Source of the DNA: Alteromonadaceae bacterium
Lineage (GTDB): Bacteria > Pseudomonadota > Gammaproteobacteria > Enterobacterales > Alteromonadaceae
Direction of reading: 5' to 3'
Length of the DNA: 64,000 nucleotides
Assembly: GCA_023301705.1 (NCBI GenBank)
Contig: JALZUE010000056.1
Span: forward strand, 27,525-91,524
Shown: piece after piece, positions 1 through 10,375 of the stretch
Layout of the letters: every line of letters begins with the position of its first letter
How positions within the stretch are numbered: the stretch's first letter is position 1
Position numbers and translations under genes: made by a program
The notes under the pieces: model-generated
The model's input: the letters and a program-made list of their open reading frames with translations, nothing else
What the model was told of the DNA's origin: nothing
Databases searched by the model: none

Positions 1-510
1 GTAGAGTTTTATCATTCTGACAGTTTTATCCCGCAATTATTTGGCCTGATCAGCTTTATTTTAGGTGCTATTTGTTTTTGTCAAAAAAGTGATTATCGAT
101 TCAAGCGCTTTATGCTAATCATGAATTTGAATCATATGATTCATTTTTTATTAATGGAGGCGTTTAATTCAGCATTGAGTGCATTGTTAGCCACAATTCG
201 TACCTATGTCTCGATAAAAGTAAAGTCAGTTTATTTTGCATTGTTTTTTATCATAATAACGATAGTGCTTAACAGCTTTTGGGCAGAGCATTGGTTTGAT
301 TGGTTAAGTGTGACAGGTAGCTGTATTGGTACCTTCGCCTTATTTTGTTTACAAGGCATTCGTTTACGATTGATGATGTTATTAGGCACGCTATGTTGGC
401 TAGCAAATAATATTATTATTGGTTCTATTGGCGGAGTGATGCTTGAAGTGATGATTTTGGTCATTAGTGTTGTCACTATTATTCGCTTAAAACGAAGTGG
501 AGATGCTTGA
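1..510 (+). CDS. ygjV: YgjV family inner membrane protein, 5' end truncated by window edge
   Basis: Frame is open from base 1 through the listed ORF; motifs such as NAIRT..., ALFCLQGIRLR and GSIGGVMLE resemble E. coli YgjV. Confidence 0.75.
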   Translation, partial: VEFYHSDSFIPQLFGLISFILGAICFCQKSDYRFKRFMLIMNLNHMIHFLLMEAFNSALSALLATIRTYVSIKVKSVYFALFFIIITIVLNSFWAEHWFDWLSVTGSCIGTFALFCLQGIRLRLMMLLGTLCWLANNIIIGSIGGVMLEVMILVISVVTIIRLKRSGDA

Positions 511-946
511 TTTTTGGGTTAACTACTTGTTAGTTAAATAATTTAGTTGAATCATTAGCTTTTATACTAATTCGTTTTATTATTGTGTAAGTAATGATAA
601 TAACTATAAAAAAATAGTTGTATTAATAAGCAAAGTATGGTTTATTATTATAAGTAATTATTGGCTAAATAAGTTTTACTCAATCGCTGATATTTAACCA
701 AGTAGGTATGTAAAATTATATTTTATATGCCTATCTTTGGTGCATCTCTGTTTTTTTCATTTTCGTTGCACACCAGTAGTGCGGCATGCTCTCTTCCTTA
801 GTGCGAAATTTCAATATTAATTTATTGTTTATAATTAACCTTATGATTTAAAAGGTTTTTTGTTTTTGGCTTGTTTATTGCTTTATCTATGTATAAGACA
901 AATCCGTTATATAAACGGTATTTTAGACAGAAGTAGGATTGTAAGT

Positions 947-3502
947 ATGAGCGCAAATGCACAACCCCAAAAAATCGTCGTAGTAGGTAACGGCATGGTT
1001 GGTCATCATTTTGTCGATGAGATGGCTAAACATGAAGGTTACGAAATTACGGTATTATCGGCTGAATCTCGTTTAGCTTATGATCGTGTTCATTTATCTG
1101 AATACTTTTCAGGCAAAACTGCTGATGATTTAGCAATGACATCACCAGAATATTACAATGAAATTGGTGTTAAATTTTTTACTAATGCCAAAGTAATCAA
1201 CATTGATAAAACAGCTAAATCAGTTACCACTGAAGCTGGTGATACATTTGAATATGACAAGCTTATTATGGCGACTGGCTCATATGCTTTCGTTCCTCCA
1301 ATTCCTGGGAAAGAACGTGAGCATTGTTTAGTGTACCGTACTATAGATGATTTAGATGACATTCAAGCGTCTGCGAAAGCAGGTAAAGTGGGTGTTGTTG
1401 TTGGTGGTGGCTTATTAGGTTTAGAAGCCGCAAATGCGTTGAAAGAGTTAGGTCTTGAAACTCATGTTGTTGAATTCGCACCTCAGTTAATGGGTGTTCA
1501 ACTTGATACTGCGGGTGGTCAACAATTACGTTCAATGATTGAAGGTATTGGTGTTCAAGTTCATACACAAAAAGCAACAAACGAAATTGTTGACGGTGAA
1601 GAAAGTGTTCATCGTATGGTGTTTGCTGATGGCACTCACTTAGAAACAGATCTTATTTTATTCTCTGCAGGTATTCGCCCATATGACAATTTAGCGCGTG
1701 AATTTGATTTAGAAGTAGGCGCACGTGGCGGTATTGTTGTAAACAACGAATGTGTAACTTCAGATAAAGATATTTACGCAATTGGTGAATGTGCTTTATG
1801 GAATAACTTTATTTATGGTTTAGTTGCTCCAGGTTACAGCATGGCCAAAGTTGCTGTTGACAATATTCTTGGTGGTACTGAAAAGTTCACTGGTGCCGAC
1901 ATGAGCACTAAACTTAAACTAATGGGTATGGATGTTGGTTCAATTGGTGATGCACATAGTAAAACACAAGGGTGTAAAAACTATGTTTACTCGAACGAAC
2001 CAGATCAAGTTTATAAGAAAATTGTTGTTAGTGAAGACGGTAAAACATTACTTGGTGCCGTATTAGTTGGCGACACAAGTGAATACGATTCTTTATTACA
2101 ATATGCATTAAATGGTATTGAATTACCTGAAAGCCCAGATGCATTAATTTTACCAAGCGGTAGTGGTGAAAAACCAACACTAGGTGTTGATGCATTACCT
2201 GATTCTGCAACAATCTGTTCATGTTTAAACGTGACTAAAGGCGATATTATTGCTGCGATTGATTGTGGCGCTATTGATGTTGGTGAAGTTAAATCAGCAA
2301 CTAAAGCGGCTACAGGTTGTGGTGGTTGTACTGCATTATTAAAAAATGTAACAGATCACGAATTAGAAAAACGCGGTGTTGAAATTAGTACTGATATTTG
2401 TGAGCATTTTGCTTATAGCCGTACTGAGTTATTCCACATTGTAAAAGCTGAACAAATCAAAACATTTGAAGAATTAATTGAAAAGCATGGTAAAGGTTTA
2501 GGTTGTGAAATATGTAAACCAGCTGTTGGTTCAATTTTAGCATCAGTATGGAATGATTACGTACTAGAATCTGATCATCTACCACTCCAAGACACTAACG
2601 ATACTTACTTAGGTAATATGCAAAAAGATGGTACGTATTCTGTTGTGCCTCGTATGCCAGGTGGTGAAGTAACGCCGGATAAACTTATTGTTATTGGTGA
2701 AGTAGCCAAAGAATATAATTTATATACAAAAATTACTGGTGGTCAACGTGTTGATTTATTTGGTGCTCGTGTCGAACAACTTCCTGAAATTTGGAAACGT
2801 TTAATTGATGCTGGCATGGAAACAGGTCACGCCTACGGTAAATCATTACGTACAGTTAAATCTTGTGTAGGTAGTACTTGGTGTCGCTATGGTCAGCAAG
2901 ACAGTATGGCAATGGCTATTCTTTTAGAAAATCGTTATAAGGGTTTACGTACTCCTCATAAGTTTAAATTAGCTGTTTCAGGTTGTACTCGTGAGTGTGC
3001 TGAAGCGCAGAGTAAAGACTTTGGTGTAATTGCAACTGAAAGTGGTTGGAACTTATATGTAAGTGGTAATGGTGGTATGAAACCTCGCCATGGTGACTTA
3101 TTTGCTACTGATTTAGATGATGATACCTTAATTAAGTATATTGACCGTTACCTAATGTTCTATGTGCGTACTGGTGATCGTTTACAACGTACGTCTACTT
3201 GGTTAGATAACTTAGAAGGCGGTTTAGAGTATATGCAAAAAATCGTTATTGATGATCATTTAGGTATCAATGACGAGTTAGATAAACAAATGCAACATGT
3301 TGTTGATACTTACCAATGTGAGTGGAAAACAACCATTGAAAGTGAAGATCAATTAAAACGTTTCCGTCAATTTGTAAACTCAGACAAAATTGATAATAAC
3401 ATTGAATTTGTTACTGAGCGTGAACAAATACGCCCAGCACGTGGTGAAGAGAAAAACTACGGCGTTAAAATTCAAGCAGCTGATATTACTGAAACGGTTT
3501 AA
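947..3502 (+). CDS. nirB: Nitrite reductase (NADH) large subunit; start moved from 860 to the ATG at 947 (MSANAQPQKIVVVGNGMVGHHF)
   Basis: N-terminal FAD/NAD(P) reductase, BFD-like Cys motif (CSCLNVTKGD...CGGC), sulfite/nitrite reductase siroheme/4Fe-4S region (CVGSTWCRYG, SGCTRECAEAQSKD). Confidence 0.95.
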   Translation: MSANAQPQKIVVVGNGMVGHHFVDEMAKHEGYEITVLSAESRLAYDRVHLSEYFSGKTADDLAMTSPEYYNEIGVKFFTNAKVINIDKTAKSVTTEAGDTFEYDKLIMATGSYAFVPPIPGKEREHCLVYRTIDDLDDIQASAKAGKVGVVVGGGLLGLEAANALKELGLETHVVEFAPQLMGVQLDTAGGQQLRSMIEGIGVQVHTQKATNEIVDGEESVHRMVFADGTHLETDLILFSAGIRPYDNLAREFDLEVGARGGIVVNNECVTSDKDIYAIGECALWNNFIYGLVAPGYSMAKVAVDNILGGTEKFTGADMSTKLKLMGMDVGSIGDAHSKTQGCKNYVYSNEPDQVYKKIVVSEDGKTLLGAVLVGDTSEYDSLLQYALNGIELPESPDALILPSGSGEKPTLGVDALPDSATICSCLNVTKGDIIAAIDCGAIDVGEVKSATKAATGCGGCTALLKNVTDHELEKRGVEISTDICEHFAYSRTELFHIVKAEQIKTFEELIEKHGKGLGCEICKPAVGSILASVWNDYVLESDHLPLQDTNDTYLGNMQKDGTYSVVPRMPGGEVTPDKLIVIGEVAKEYNLYTKITGGQRVDLFGARVEQLPEIWKRLIDAGMETGHAYGKSLRTVKSCVGSTWCRYGQQDSMAMAILLENRYKGLRTPHKFKLAVSGCTRECAEAQSKDFGVIATESGWNLYVSGNGGMKPRHGDLFATDLDDDTLIKYIDRYLMFYVRTGDRLQRTSTWLDNLEGGLEYMQKIVIDDHLGINDELDKQMQHVVDTYQCEWKTTIESEDQLKRFRQFVNSDKIDNNIEFVTEREQIRPARGEEKNYGVKIQAADITETV

Positions 3503-3512
3503 GGAATAGAAA

Positions 3513-3848
3513 ATGAGCAATGAAAATACATGGCAAACTATTTGCGATAAAAGTGATTTGGTTAAAAACTCAGGCGTATGTGCATTACTAGAAAATCAAG
3601 AGCAAGTGGCGATTTTTCAAGTAGGTGACAACGATGTATATGCAATTAGTAATTTTGACCCATTCGGTAAAGCAAATGTTTTATATCGTGGTTTAATTGG
3701 TGAAACTAAAGGTAGTATCTACGTAGCATCACCATTATTAAAACAACGTTTTGTGCTTGACAGCGGTTTATGTTTAGATGATGAAACTATGTCTATTAAA
3801 CATTACAGTACGCGTTTTGTTGATAATAAATTAGAAATTTTAGCGTAA
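3513..3848 (+). CDS. nirD: Nitrite reductase (NADH) small subunit, Rieske-like
   Basis: Directly downstream of nirB; NirD-like sequence (ICDKSDLVKNSGVCALLENQEQVAIFQV). Confidence 0.93.
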   Translation: MSNENTWQTICDKSDLVKNSGVCALLENQEQVAIFQVGDNDVYAISNFDPFGKANVLYRGLIGETKGSIYVASPLLKQRFVLDSGLCLDDETMSIKHYSTRFVDNKLEILA

Positions 3849-3864
3849 AGTTAAATATTGATAA

Positions 3865-3933
3865 TTAACGCTTTATTCTTAAATAAAGCGTTAAAATAAA
3901 AAAGCCGACACTTAGTTAAGTGTCGGCTTTTTT
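3865..3933. terminator. Two tandem perfect hairpins between convergent genes
   Basis: TTAACGCTTTATT-ctta-AATAAAGCGTTAA (3865-3894), then AAAAAAGCCGACACTTA-gt-TAAGTGTCGGCTTTTTT (3898-3933). Confidence 0.9.
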
Positions 3934-3979
3934 CTATCTATAGTTTTTCTTAGTTTAACGCTAACAGCATTGTTATTGT

Positions 3980-6900
3980 TTATTGAATATCTTCAAATAA
4001 TATAACTAAACGAGCGAGTAAGTCTTTTATTTTTTGTATATCAAAAATATCACAGGCATCAATTAAATTCGTAGCAAATACAGATAATACTAACTCGTCA
4101 TGTTCATTTGACCAGCTCAGTAATGATTGAGCAAAAACGTTTATATCATTCATCGCATTAGTTTTCTGAATGTTAATACACTTCTCGTAAAATAACCCAT
4201 AGCACTGTTGAGATAATGCTTTATTGTTTATTTGTAATAAGGTTTCATTCTCATTATCTTCTATAGTTTTATACTCATGAGATAAGTATTTAGACAGTTC
4301 TGTAATGAGTTCATGCTTTAATACAGGTTTACGTAAATAGCCGGTAAAGTTTTCTCTCCTTTTTTGTTCGTAATCATCCCTCATGACCGAAGCTGTAAGG
4401 GCTATAATAGGTAACTCTACATGAGTATTTTTTATGTGTTCAGCGGCCTCGTAGCCATCCATAATAGGCATACGAATATCCATTAGAACCAAATCAATTG
4501 TTTGTTTTAAACATATATCAATGGCTTCTTGACCATTAGTAGCAATAACATAGTTTAAGCCTAGGTTTTTAAATATTTCAATAAGTAACTTTCTGTTATC
4601 TTTAATGTCATCAACAATTAATATGGTTGAATTATTAAAACAAATCTCATGATGTTTACTGTTTGTTATTAAATTACTGCAATTAGCCTCTTGGGAACTT
4701 AATTCAACATTAGGAATATTCATATAAAAACTTGAGCCTTCATTTAATTGACTTTTTACGAATATATTTCCACCCATTAGTTTAATTAAACGGCGACTAA
4801 TCGTTAAGCCAAGGCCAGTACCACCATACTCTCTAACACTCTGACCTTCTTGTTGTTGAAAGCTCATAAATATGTTCTCTTGTTCAGATTCGGCAATACC
4901 TATGCCTGTATCTTGCACTTCTATACTTAAATTGATGTTTGATGAATTGTCTAATGACGTTTGAGTTTTTACCGATATGCGAATTTCACCATGATTGGTA
5001 AATTTCACAGCATTACCAACAATATTAAATAATACTTGTCGTAAACGTGTTTTATCGAGTAATAATGATGTTGGAATACTCGGTTGTACATTGATGAATA
5101 AGTCGAGATTTTTGTTTTTGACTTTTAAAGTAAAAATCTCACCTATTTCTGAAAATAAACGATGAATATCGGTAGGCTCTTTAGTGATAGTAAGCTTACC
5201 TGACTCGACTTTAGATAAATCAAGAATATCATTAATTAAGGTTAATAATGATTGGCCTGCTGAGTTTATCGTCTTGATAAAGGCTAAATTTTTAGGTTCA
5301 CTTACTTGCTCTTGTAATAACTCTGTAAAACCAATAATTGCATTCATTGGCGTACGAATTTCATGACTCATATTAGCCAAAAATTCAGATTTTGCTTGGT
5401 TAGCTATTTCTGCTTTCTTTTTCGCTTTCTCTAATTCAGCTTCTATTATTAAACGCTCAGTTAAATCAATAGCTATTGATAAATACACATCTTTATTTTG
5501 ATAAGTCGTAGGGATAATAGATAGCATCATTTGATGTACAGTGTTATCAGGCTGCTTGAAAGGAACAATCATGTCTTTTACACGGCCATGCTCTTTCAAT
5601 TCATTTCGAATTTTAGTTCTATCTGACAAATTATCATAAAAATCAATAACATTTAATTTTTTAAGATCATCATAGTTCAGTTGATAATCAACTAATACTT
5701 TTTTATTTGCGGTGATAATGTAACCTAATAAATCCCAAACAATGACATGTTGAGGGATATGTTCAAGTAACATTTTTGTCTGTTTTTCAGTGACTTTTCG
5801 TCTTTCTACCTCACACCTCAACCTATTATTCCAATAAACTACCGCTATAGTGATTAATAGTAATAATGTAAAAATAAATAACAAAAGTTTGTAGTCAACT
5901 GGTTTTACCAGTTTTTTATTTCCCCACTTTGTTAAAATGTGTTGTTTTTCTTCTTGAGTGATATTAGCGAGCGCTTTGTTTAAAATATTTTTTAAAATAG
6001 CTTTTGACGGAAGTACTGCAAATGTTAATTCAATGGAGTATTGCGTTGTACCAACAATATTTAAATTATGCAATTGTAGTTTAGAAATGTAATAACTTGC
6101 TTGTGAAATTGGTACGATTAATACATCACTTTTACCTATAGATACTGATGTTAAGGCTTTTGATATATCGTCTTCATATTGAAAGTTCAAATGCTTATAA
6201 TTATGAGTAATCGTATTACTATAATTAGCATTTTTAATTAACGTTATTTTTTTATTTGTTAGTTCATGAATTGAGTGAATAAATCTATTATTATCTTTCA
6301 TTACCATTACAAGTGGAACTTTTTCGTAAGGCTCTGTTGTTGTAAGTGTTTCTATTATTTGGTTATTCGTTGATATAGCTTCAACGTCGCCTGTAACAAG
6401 TTGAATTAGTGCTTCGTTGTTATCTTTGGTATTAATCACATTAAAATTAACATTTAGTTTTTGGCTTATGACAGCAAGGTAATCAGCAATAATACCAACA
6501 TAATTATCATGTTCATCAAAACCTTCATAGGGCAGTAGTGAAGAGTAGCTAGAAATATTGATAATTGGATTGTTTTTTAACCATTGCCGCTCAGCTGAGG
6601 TTAATGTGATTTCTTTCGGCTTTTTAGCTTGTTGATAACTTGTCCATTGTTCATATATTATTGTATTTTGAGCCTCATCGATGTGTTCTATAACGGTGTT
6701 GATAATACTAATAAGTTCTGTATTGTTTATTGTTGCCGCCATAAATATAGGGTGGCGTTTATTCTCTGCTATAAAGGGTTTTATATCCGATATATCATTC
6801 TTTTTAAGGTATGCACTAAGAGAATAGTAATCGTAATAAATCCCTTCAACTCTACCCTCTAACACCATATCTACAGCCTCAGAAAGCGTATTTACTTCTA

Positions 6901-8206
6901 CAAACTGTATCTTTTTATATTTTTCTTCGAGTATTTGCCGAATATTTTGATGTTTTACTAATACTAAAGATTTGTGGTTTAAATCAGTTATTGTATTTGT
7001 ATTAACGTCAGCTCGAATAAAAAAGTAGTTTTCTAATTGCTGATAAGAAGCTGAATAATTAAGAAAGCTATTATATGCCTCGTTGTAGTAAAGTGATGGT
7101 AGTAAATCAATATTATTATTTTGAGCCTTCTCGATTAAGCCATTCCAGTCATCGAATATTGCTTTAAAGGTTAAGCCAGTGTATTGACTAATAATATTGA
7201 GGTAATCACTTGATAACCCGACATGCTCATTAGCTATATTTAGAAAGTCGTAAGGAAGCCAGTCACTTTTTGCACCATAATATATAACAGGGTTTTCATC
7301 TATCCACTGTTTTTGTTTTTTGGTGAATAAAGTAAATAATGAATTTTTGTCAATATTAAACCAACGTTGGTGAATCGATCTATTTTCAACAACCGATAAA
7401 GTTGCTAATACTTTATTAATAATGGTGATTAATGTTGAGTTTTTTTTATTTGTTGCTAAATGAACGCTTTTATCTCTAGAATATTTACTTGCTATAAAAG
7501 GTTTAATTATTTCTATATTACGAGCATCTAATGTATACGAAAGTACACTATAGCTTTCAAATAAAATGTGAGCCTTACCTTCAATTACAGCGTTTATGGC
7601 GTTATCTAAAGTATCTGTTTCTAATATAGTGATTTCTGGAAAATGTTCTTTGAGGTAGGGTATCTGTTCATAACCTTTTGCGATTGCAAGCGTGTATTGG
7701 TTTAGATCTTCAATCGTATTGATAGGTAATGTACTATTAATAAAGAAGTAGTCGGTGATATTATAAAAACTGTTTGAAAAACTAAATATTTCTTCTCTTT
7801 TTTCGTTTTTATATATTGCTTGAATAAGCTGTATGTCGTTATTTTCTAACTTTATTAATGTTTCTTGCCAATTGTTTTTTTCGTATTGAAATTTGAGCCC
7901 AGTCTCCCTACTTATTAAGTTTATATAATCTTTAACAATACCTTGAGGTTGACCATTAACATCAACAAAATCTATTGGAGGCCAATTACCAACACCTACT
8001 GTAATTAATGGGTTATCGGTTATCCATGTCTGTTCTTCTGGAGTTAATTGAATCGTATTGTTTGGATATAGAGGAGGTTCTTGAGCATTTAACTTTAAAG
8101 GGGTTGATATTAATATTAGTATTAATATAAGCCTATTCACAATACGTAAAAGATTCTTAAGTATTGTGTGATTTAAAAGTTTTTTTTTATTTAATTTTCG
8201 AAACAT
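3980..8206 (-). CDS. Hybrid sensor histidine kinase: three periplasmic SBP_bac_3-like domains, TM, PAS, HisKA, HATPase, REC
   Basis: Three repeats of the type LTPEEQTWITDNPLITVG / FTKKQKQWIDENPVIYYG / LTSAERQWLKNNPIINIS; TM LLLFIFTLLLLITIAVVYW; H-box FLANMSHEIRTPMNAIIGF; REC DIRMPIMDGYEAA. Confidence 0.93.
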   Translation of the reverse strand: MFRKLNKKKLLNHTILKNLLRIVNRLILILILISTPLKLNAQEPPLYPNNTIQLTPEEQTWITDNPLITVGVGNWPPIDFVDVNGQPQGIVKDYINLISRETGLKFQYEKNNWQETLIKLENNDIQLIQAIYKNEKREEIFSFSNSFYNITDYFFINSTLPINTIEDLNQYTLAIAKGYEQIPYLKEHFPEITILETDTLDNAINAVIEGKAHILFESYSVLSYTLDARNIEIIKPFIASKYSRDKSVHLATNKKNSTLITIINKVLATLSVVENRSIHQRWFNIDKNSLFTLFTKKQKQWIDENPVIYYGAKSDWLPYDFLNIANEHVGLSSDYLNIISQYTGLTFKAIFDDWNGLIEKAQNNNIDLLPSLYYNEAYNSFLNYSASYQQLENYFFIRADVNTNTITDLNHKSLVLVKHQNIRQILEEKYKKIQFVEVNTLSEAVDMVLEGRVEGIYYDYYSLSAYLKKNDISDIKPFIAENKRHPIFMAATINNTELISIINTVIEHIDEAQNTIIYEQWTSYQQAKKPKEITLTSAERQWLKNNPIINISSYSSLLPYEGFDEHDNYVGIIADYLAVISQKLNVNFNVINTKDNNEALIQLVTGDVEAISTNNQIIETLTTTEPYEKVPLVMVMKDNNRFIHSIHELTNKKITLIKNANYSNTITHNYKHLNFQYEDDISKALTSVSIGKSDVLIVPISQASYYISKLQLHNLNIVGTTQYSIELTFAVLPSKAILKNILNKALANITQEEKQHILTKWGNKKLVKPVDYKLLLFIFTLLLLITIAVVYWNNRLRCEVERRKVTEKQTKMLLEHIPQHVIVWDLLGYIITANKKVLVDYQLNYDDLKKLNVIDFYDNLSDRTKIRNELKEHGRVKDMIVPFKQPDNTVHQMMLSIIPTTYQNKDVYLSIAIDLTERLIIEAELEKAKKKAEIANQAKSEFLANMSHEIRTPMNAIIGFTELLQEQVSEPKNLAFIKTINSAGQSLLTLINDILDLSKVESGKLTITKEPTDIHRLFSEIGEIFTLKVKNKNLDLFINVQPSIPTSLLLDKTRLRQVLFNIVGNAVKFTNHGEIRISVKTQTSLDNSSNINLSIEVQDTGIGIAESEQENIFMSFQQQEGQSVREYGGTGLGLTISRRLIKLMGGNIFVKSQLNEGSSFYMNIPNVELSSQEANCSNLITNSKHHEICFNNSTILIVDDIKDNRKLLIEIFKNLGLNYVIATNGQEAIDICLKQTIDLVLMDIRMPIMDGYEAAEHIKNTHVELPIIALTASVMRDDYEQKRRENFTGYLRKPVLKHELITELSKYLSHEYKTIEDNENETLLQINNKALSQQCYGLFYEKCINIQKTNAMNDINVFAQSLLSWSNEHDELVLSVFATNLIDACDIFDIQKIKDLLARLVILFEDIQ

Positions 8207-9228
8207 ATTGCCGTAAATTCATCTAGATTATTGAATAATATATCCACTAGTTTAGGATCAAAATGACGAGATGATTGCTCTGTTATGTATTCTAGCGTTG
8301 CTTCTAATGTCCAGCTTTCTTTATATTTACGTTTGTGAGTTAGTGCATCGAAAACGTCAGCTAAAGCAACGATACGACCATAAATATGAATTTCTTCTCC
8401 TTTTAATCCTCTAGGGTAACCGCTACCATCCCATTTTTCATGATGCTCATTAGCAATAATTGAAGCTGTTTTGAAAAATCTACGTTCTGAATGTTTTAAA
8501 AAGTCTTTCCCCTTCGCCGCATGAGTTTTCATTATTTCAAATTCTTCAGGAGTTAACTTGCCTGGCTTATGCAGAATTTCTTTAGGAATCGCTATTTTAC
8601 CAATGTCATGCATAGGGGCGGCATGAAAAACTAGTAATTCATCTTCGCTATCAAGAGATTCTGTATAAAATGCGAATAAGCGTGATAATTCAGCAACGCG
8701 TTTGATGTGCTGTCCTGTTTCATCAGAAGTTAGCTCCATCATTTCCATCAAGATATAAATTATTTCACGTTGGTTATCTTCTATCTCTTTTGTGAGTCTT
8801 TCTTTTTGTAATTCAGATTTGAGAATTAACGACGTGTTTTGTTGTTTTAATAACTTTTTAGATTGAAAAAGCTCTAAATGGTTTTTGACACGGTTAATCA
8901 TTTCTTCAGCATGAAAAGGCTTAATAATATAGTCAACACCACCAAGCTTAAAGCCTTTTTCAACGGAGTCTATATCAGACTTTGCCGTAAGAAAAATAAT
9001 TGGAATATCTTTAAGAGCATCATCAGATTTTAATTTTTTACATACTTCAAAGCCATTTAGTTTTGGCATCATGATGTCTAATAAAATAAGATCAAAATCA
9101 TTATTTTTGACTAATTCTAGAGCTTCTTCACCGTCTGTTGCAAAAGATAATGTATAATCTTCTTCTTTTAAAATATTCATAACAATTTGAATATTTTCCA
9201 TGACATCGTCGACAACTAGTATGTTCAT
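8191..9228 (-). CDS. Response regulator with C-terminal HD-GYP domain
   Basis: REC (LLDIMMPKLNGFEVC), HD (MHDIGKIAIP) and HHEKWDGSGYP motifs; 16-nt overlap with the downstream kinase gene. Confidence 0.95.
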   Translation of the reverse strand: MNILVVDDVMENIQIVMNILKEEDYTLSFATDGEEALELVKNNDFDLILLDIMMPKLNGFEVCKKLKSDDALKDIPIIFLTAKSDIDSVEKGFKLGGVDYIIKPFHAEEMINRVKNHLELFQSKKLLKQQNTSLILKSELQKERLTKEIEDNQREIIYILMEMMELTSDETGQHIKRVAELSRLFAFYTESLDSEDELLVFHAAPMHDIGKIAIPKEILHKPGKLTPEEFEIMKTHAAKGKDFLKHSERRFFKTASIIANEHHEKWDGSGYPRGLKGEEIHIYGRIVALADVFDALTHKRKYKESWTLEATLEYITEQSSRHFDPKLVDILFNNLDEFTAICFEN

Positions 9229-9423
9229 TTTTAATCCGTTAATAGCTAACTAAATTTGTAGATGTTTATTTATTATTGCTTTATACGCGTAAGCATTAAT
9301 AAATAAACATAGCGTATTACTATTATGAATACAACTTAAACCCTACTCGTTAATAAGTAGTCGATAAAGCCATTTAATTTAGTACTTAACAGTATTTAGC
9401 CATTAAACTTTAAAGGGAAAAAT

Positions 9424-10161
9424 ATGATTATAGAGCAGAACATTGCAGACATAACAACAGCATCAGGTTTGATGAGAACGTATATTTATAAACCGAGTGC
9501 CGATGGTGTTTATCCGACAATTATTTTTTATTCTGAAATTTTTCAACAAACAGCGCCTATCGCTAGAACTGCTGCAATAATGGCAGGGCATGGCTTTATT
9601 GTACTAGTACCTGAAGTTTTTCATGAATTGAACCCAATAGGCACGGTATTGGCTTATGACGATACTGGTAAAAATAAAGGTAATAGTGATAAGTCGAATA
9701 AAACATTAGAGAGTCATGATAGTGACACCGAAGCAATGGTTAACTTTATTAAACAGCAAGAGTATTGTTCTGGTAAAATTGGCACTATGGGGGTTTGTAT
9801 TGGTGGTCATTTAGCTTATCGTGCTGCGTTGAATACTAATATCATTGCAGCTTCATGTTTGTACCCAACAGATATTCATTCTAATACATTACCTTGTCAG
9901 GTAAATAATGATTCATTAACGCAAACTAAAAACATGAAAGCTAAGTTACAAATGATTTTTGGTAAGCAAGACCCACATGTTCCAGATGAAGGTCGTGCTT
10001 TTATTTATCAAAACTTATTACATAATAAAGTTAACTTCACTTGGCATGAATTTAATGCTCAACATGCTTTTATGCGCGATGAAGGCGAACGTTACGATCC
10101 TGCATTAGCATTACAAGTTTATGCAATGGCTGTTGCTTTTTTTCATGAACATTTATCTTAA
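9424..10161 (+). CDS. Dienelactone hydrolase family protein
   Basis: Nucleophile motif GVCIGGHLAYRAA and C-terminal HAFMRDEGERYDP typical of the DLH alpha/beta hydrolase family. Confidence 0.88.
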   Translation: MIIEQNIADITTASGLMRTYIYKPSADGVYPTIIFYSEIFQQTAPIARTAAIMAGHGFIVLVPEVFHELNPIGTVLAYDDTGKNKGNSDKSNKTLESHDSDTEAMVNFIKQQEYCSGKIGTMGVCIGGHLAYRAALNTNIIAASCLYPTDIHSNTLPCQVNNDSLTQTKNMKAKLQMIFGKQDPHVPDEGRAFIYQNLLHNKVNFTWHEFNAQHAFMRDEGERYDPALALQVYAMAVAFFHEHLS

Positions 10162-10375
10162 GTTTAGGCCTTAATGGTTCGGTGTTTTATTTCCTTTCTA
10201 TAATAAGAATTTCAGCTAAATAAAAATATGGTATCAAGAACTGTTGATGCTATTGCAATAATGTAATGAATACTCGTTATGTTAATTGCTATGGCATCGC
10301 TCATACTGTATTCTGCACGCCCCAGACAAACTAGCCTACAATGAGTTTGTCATTTATTTTTATATTAGGTTATTC

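Noticed and set aside
511-946. Possible FNR/NarL sites or leader peptide (e.g. a 24-codon ORF near 728) upstream of nirB
   Set aside because: No convincing TTGAT-N4-ATCAA or paired heptamers seen by eye; the small ORF has no supporting feature
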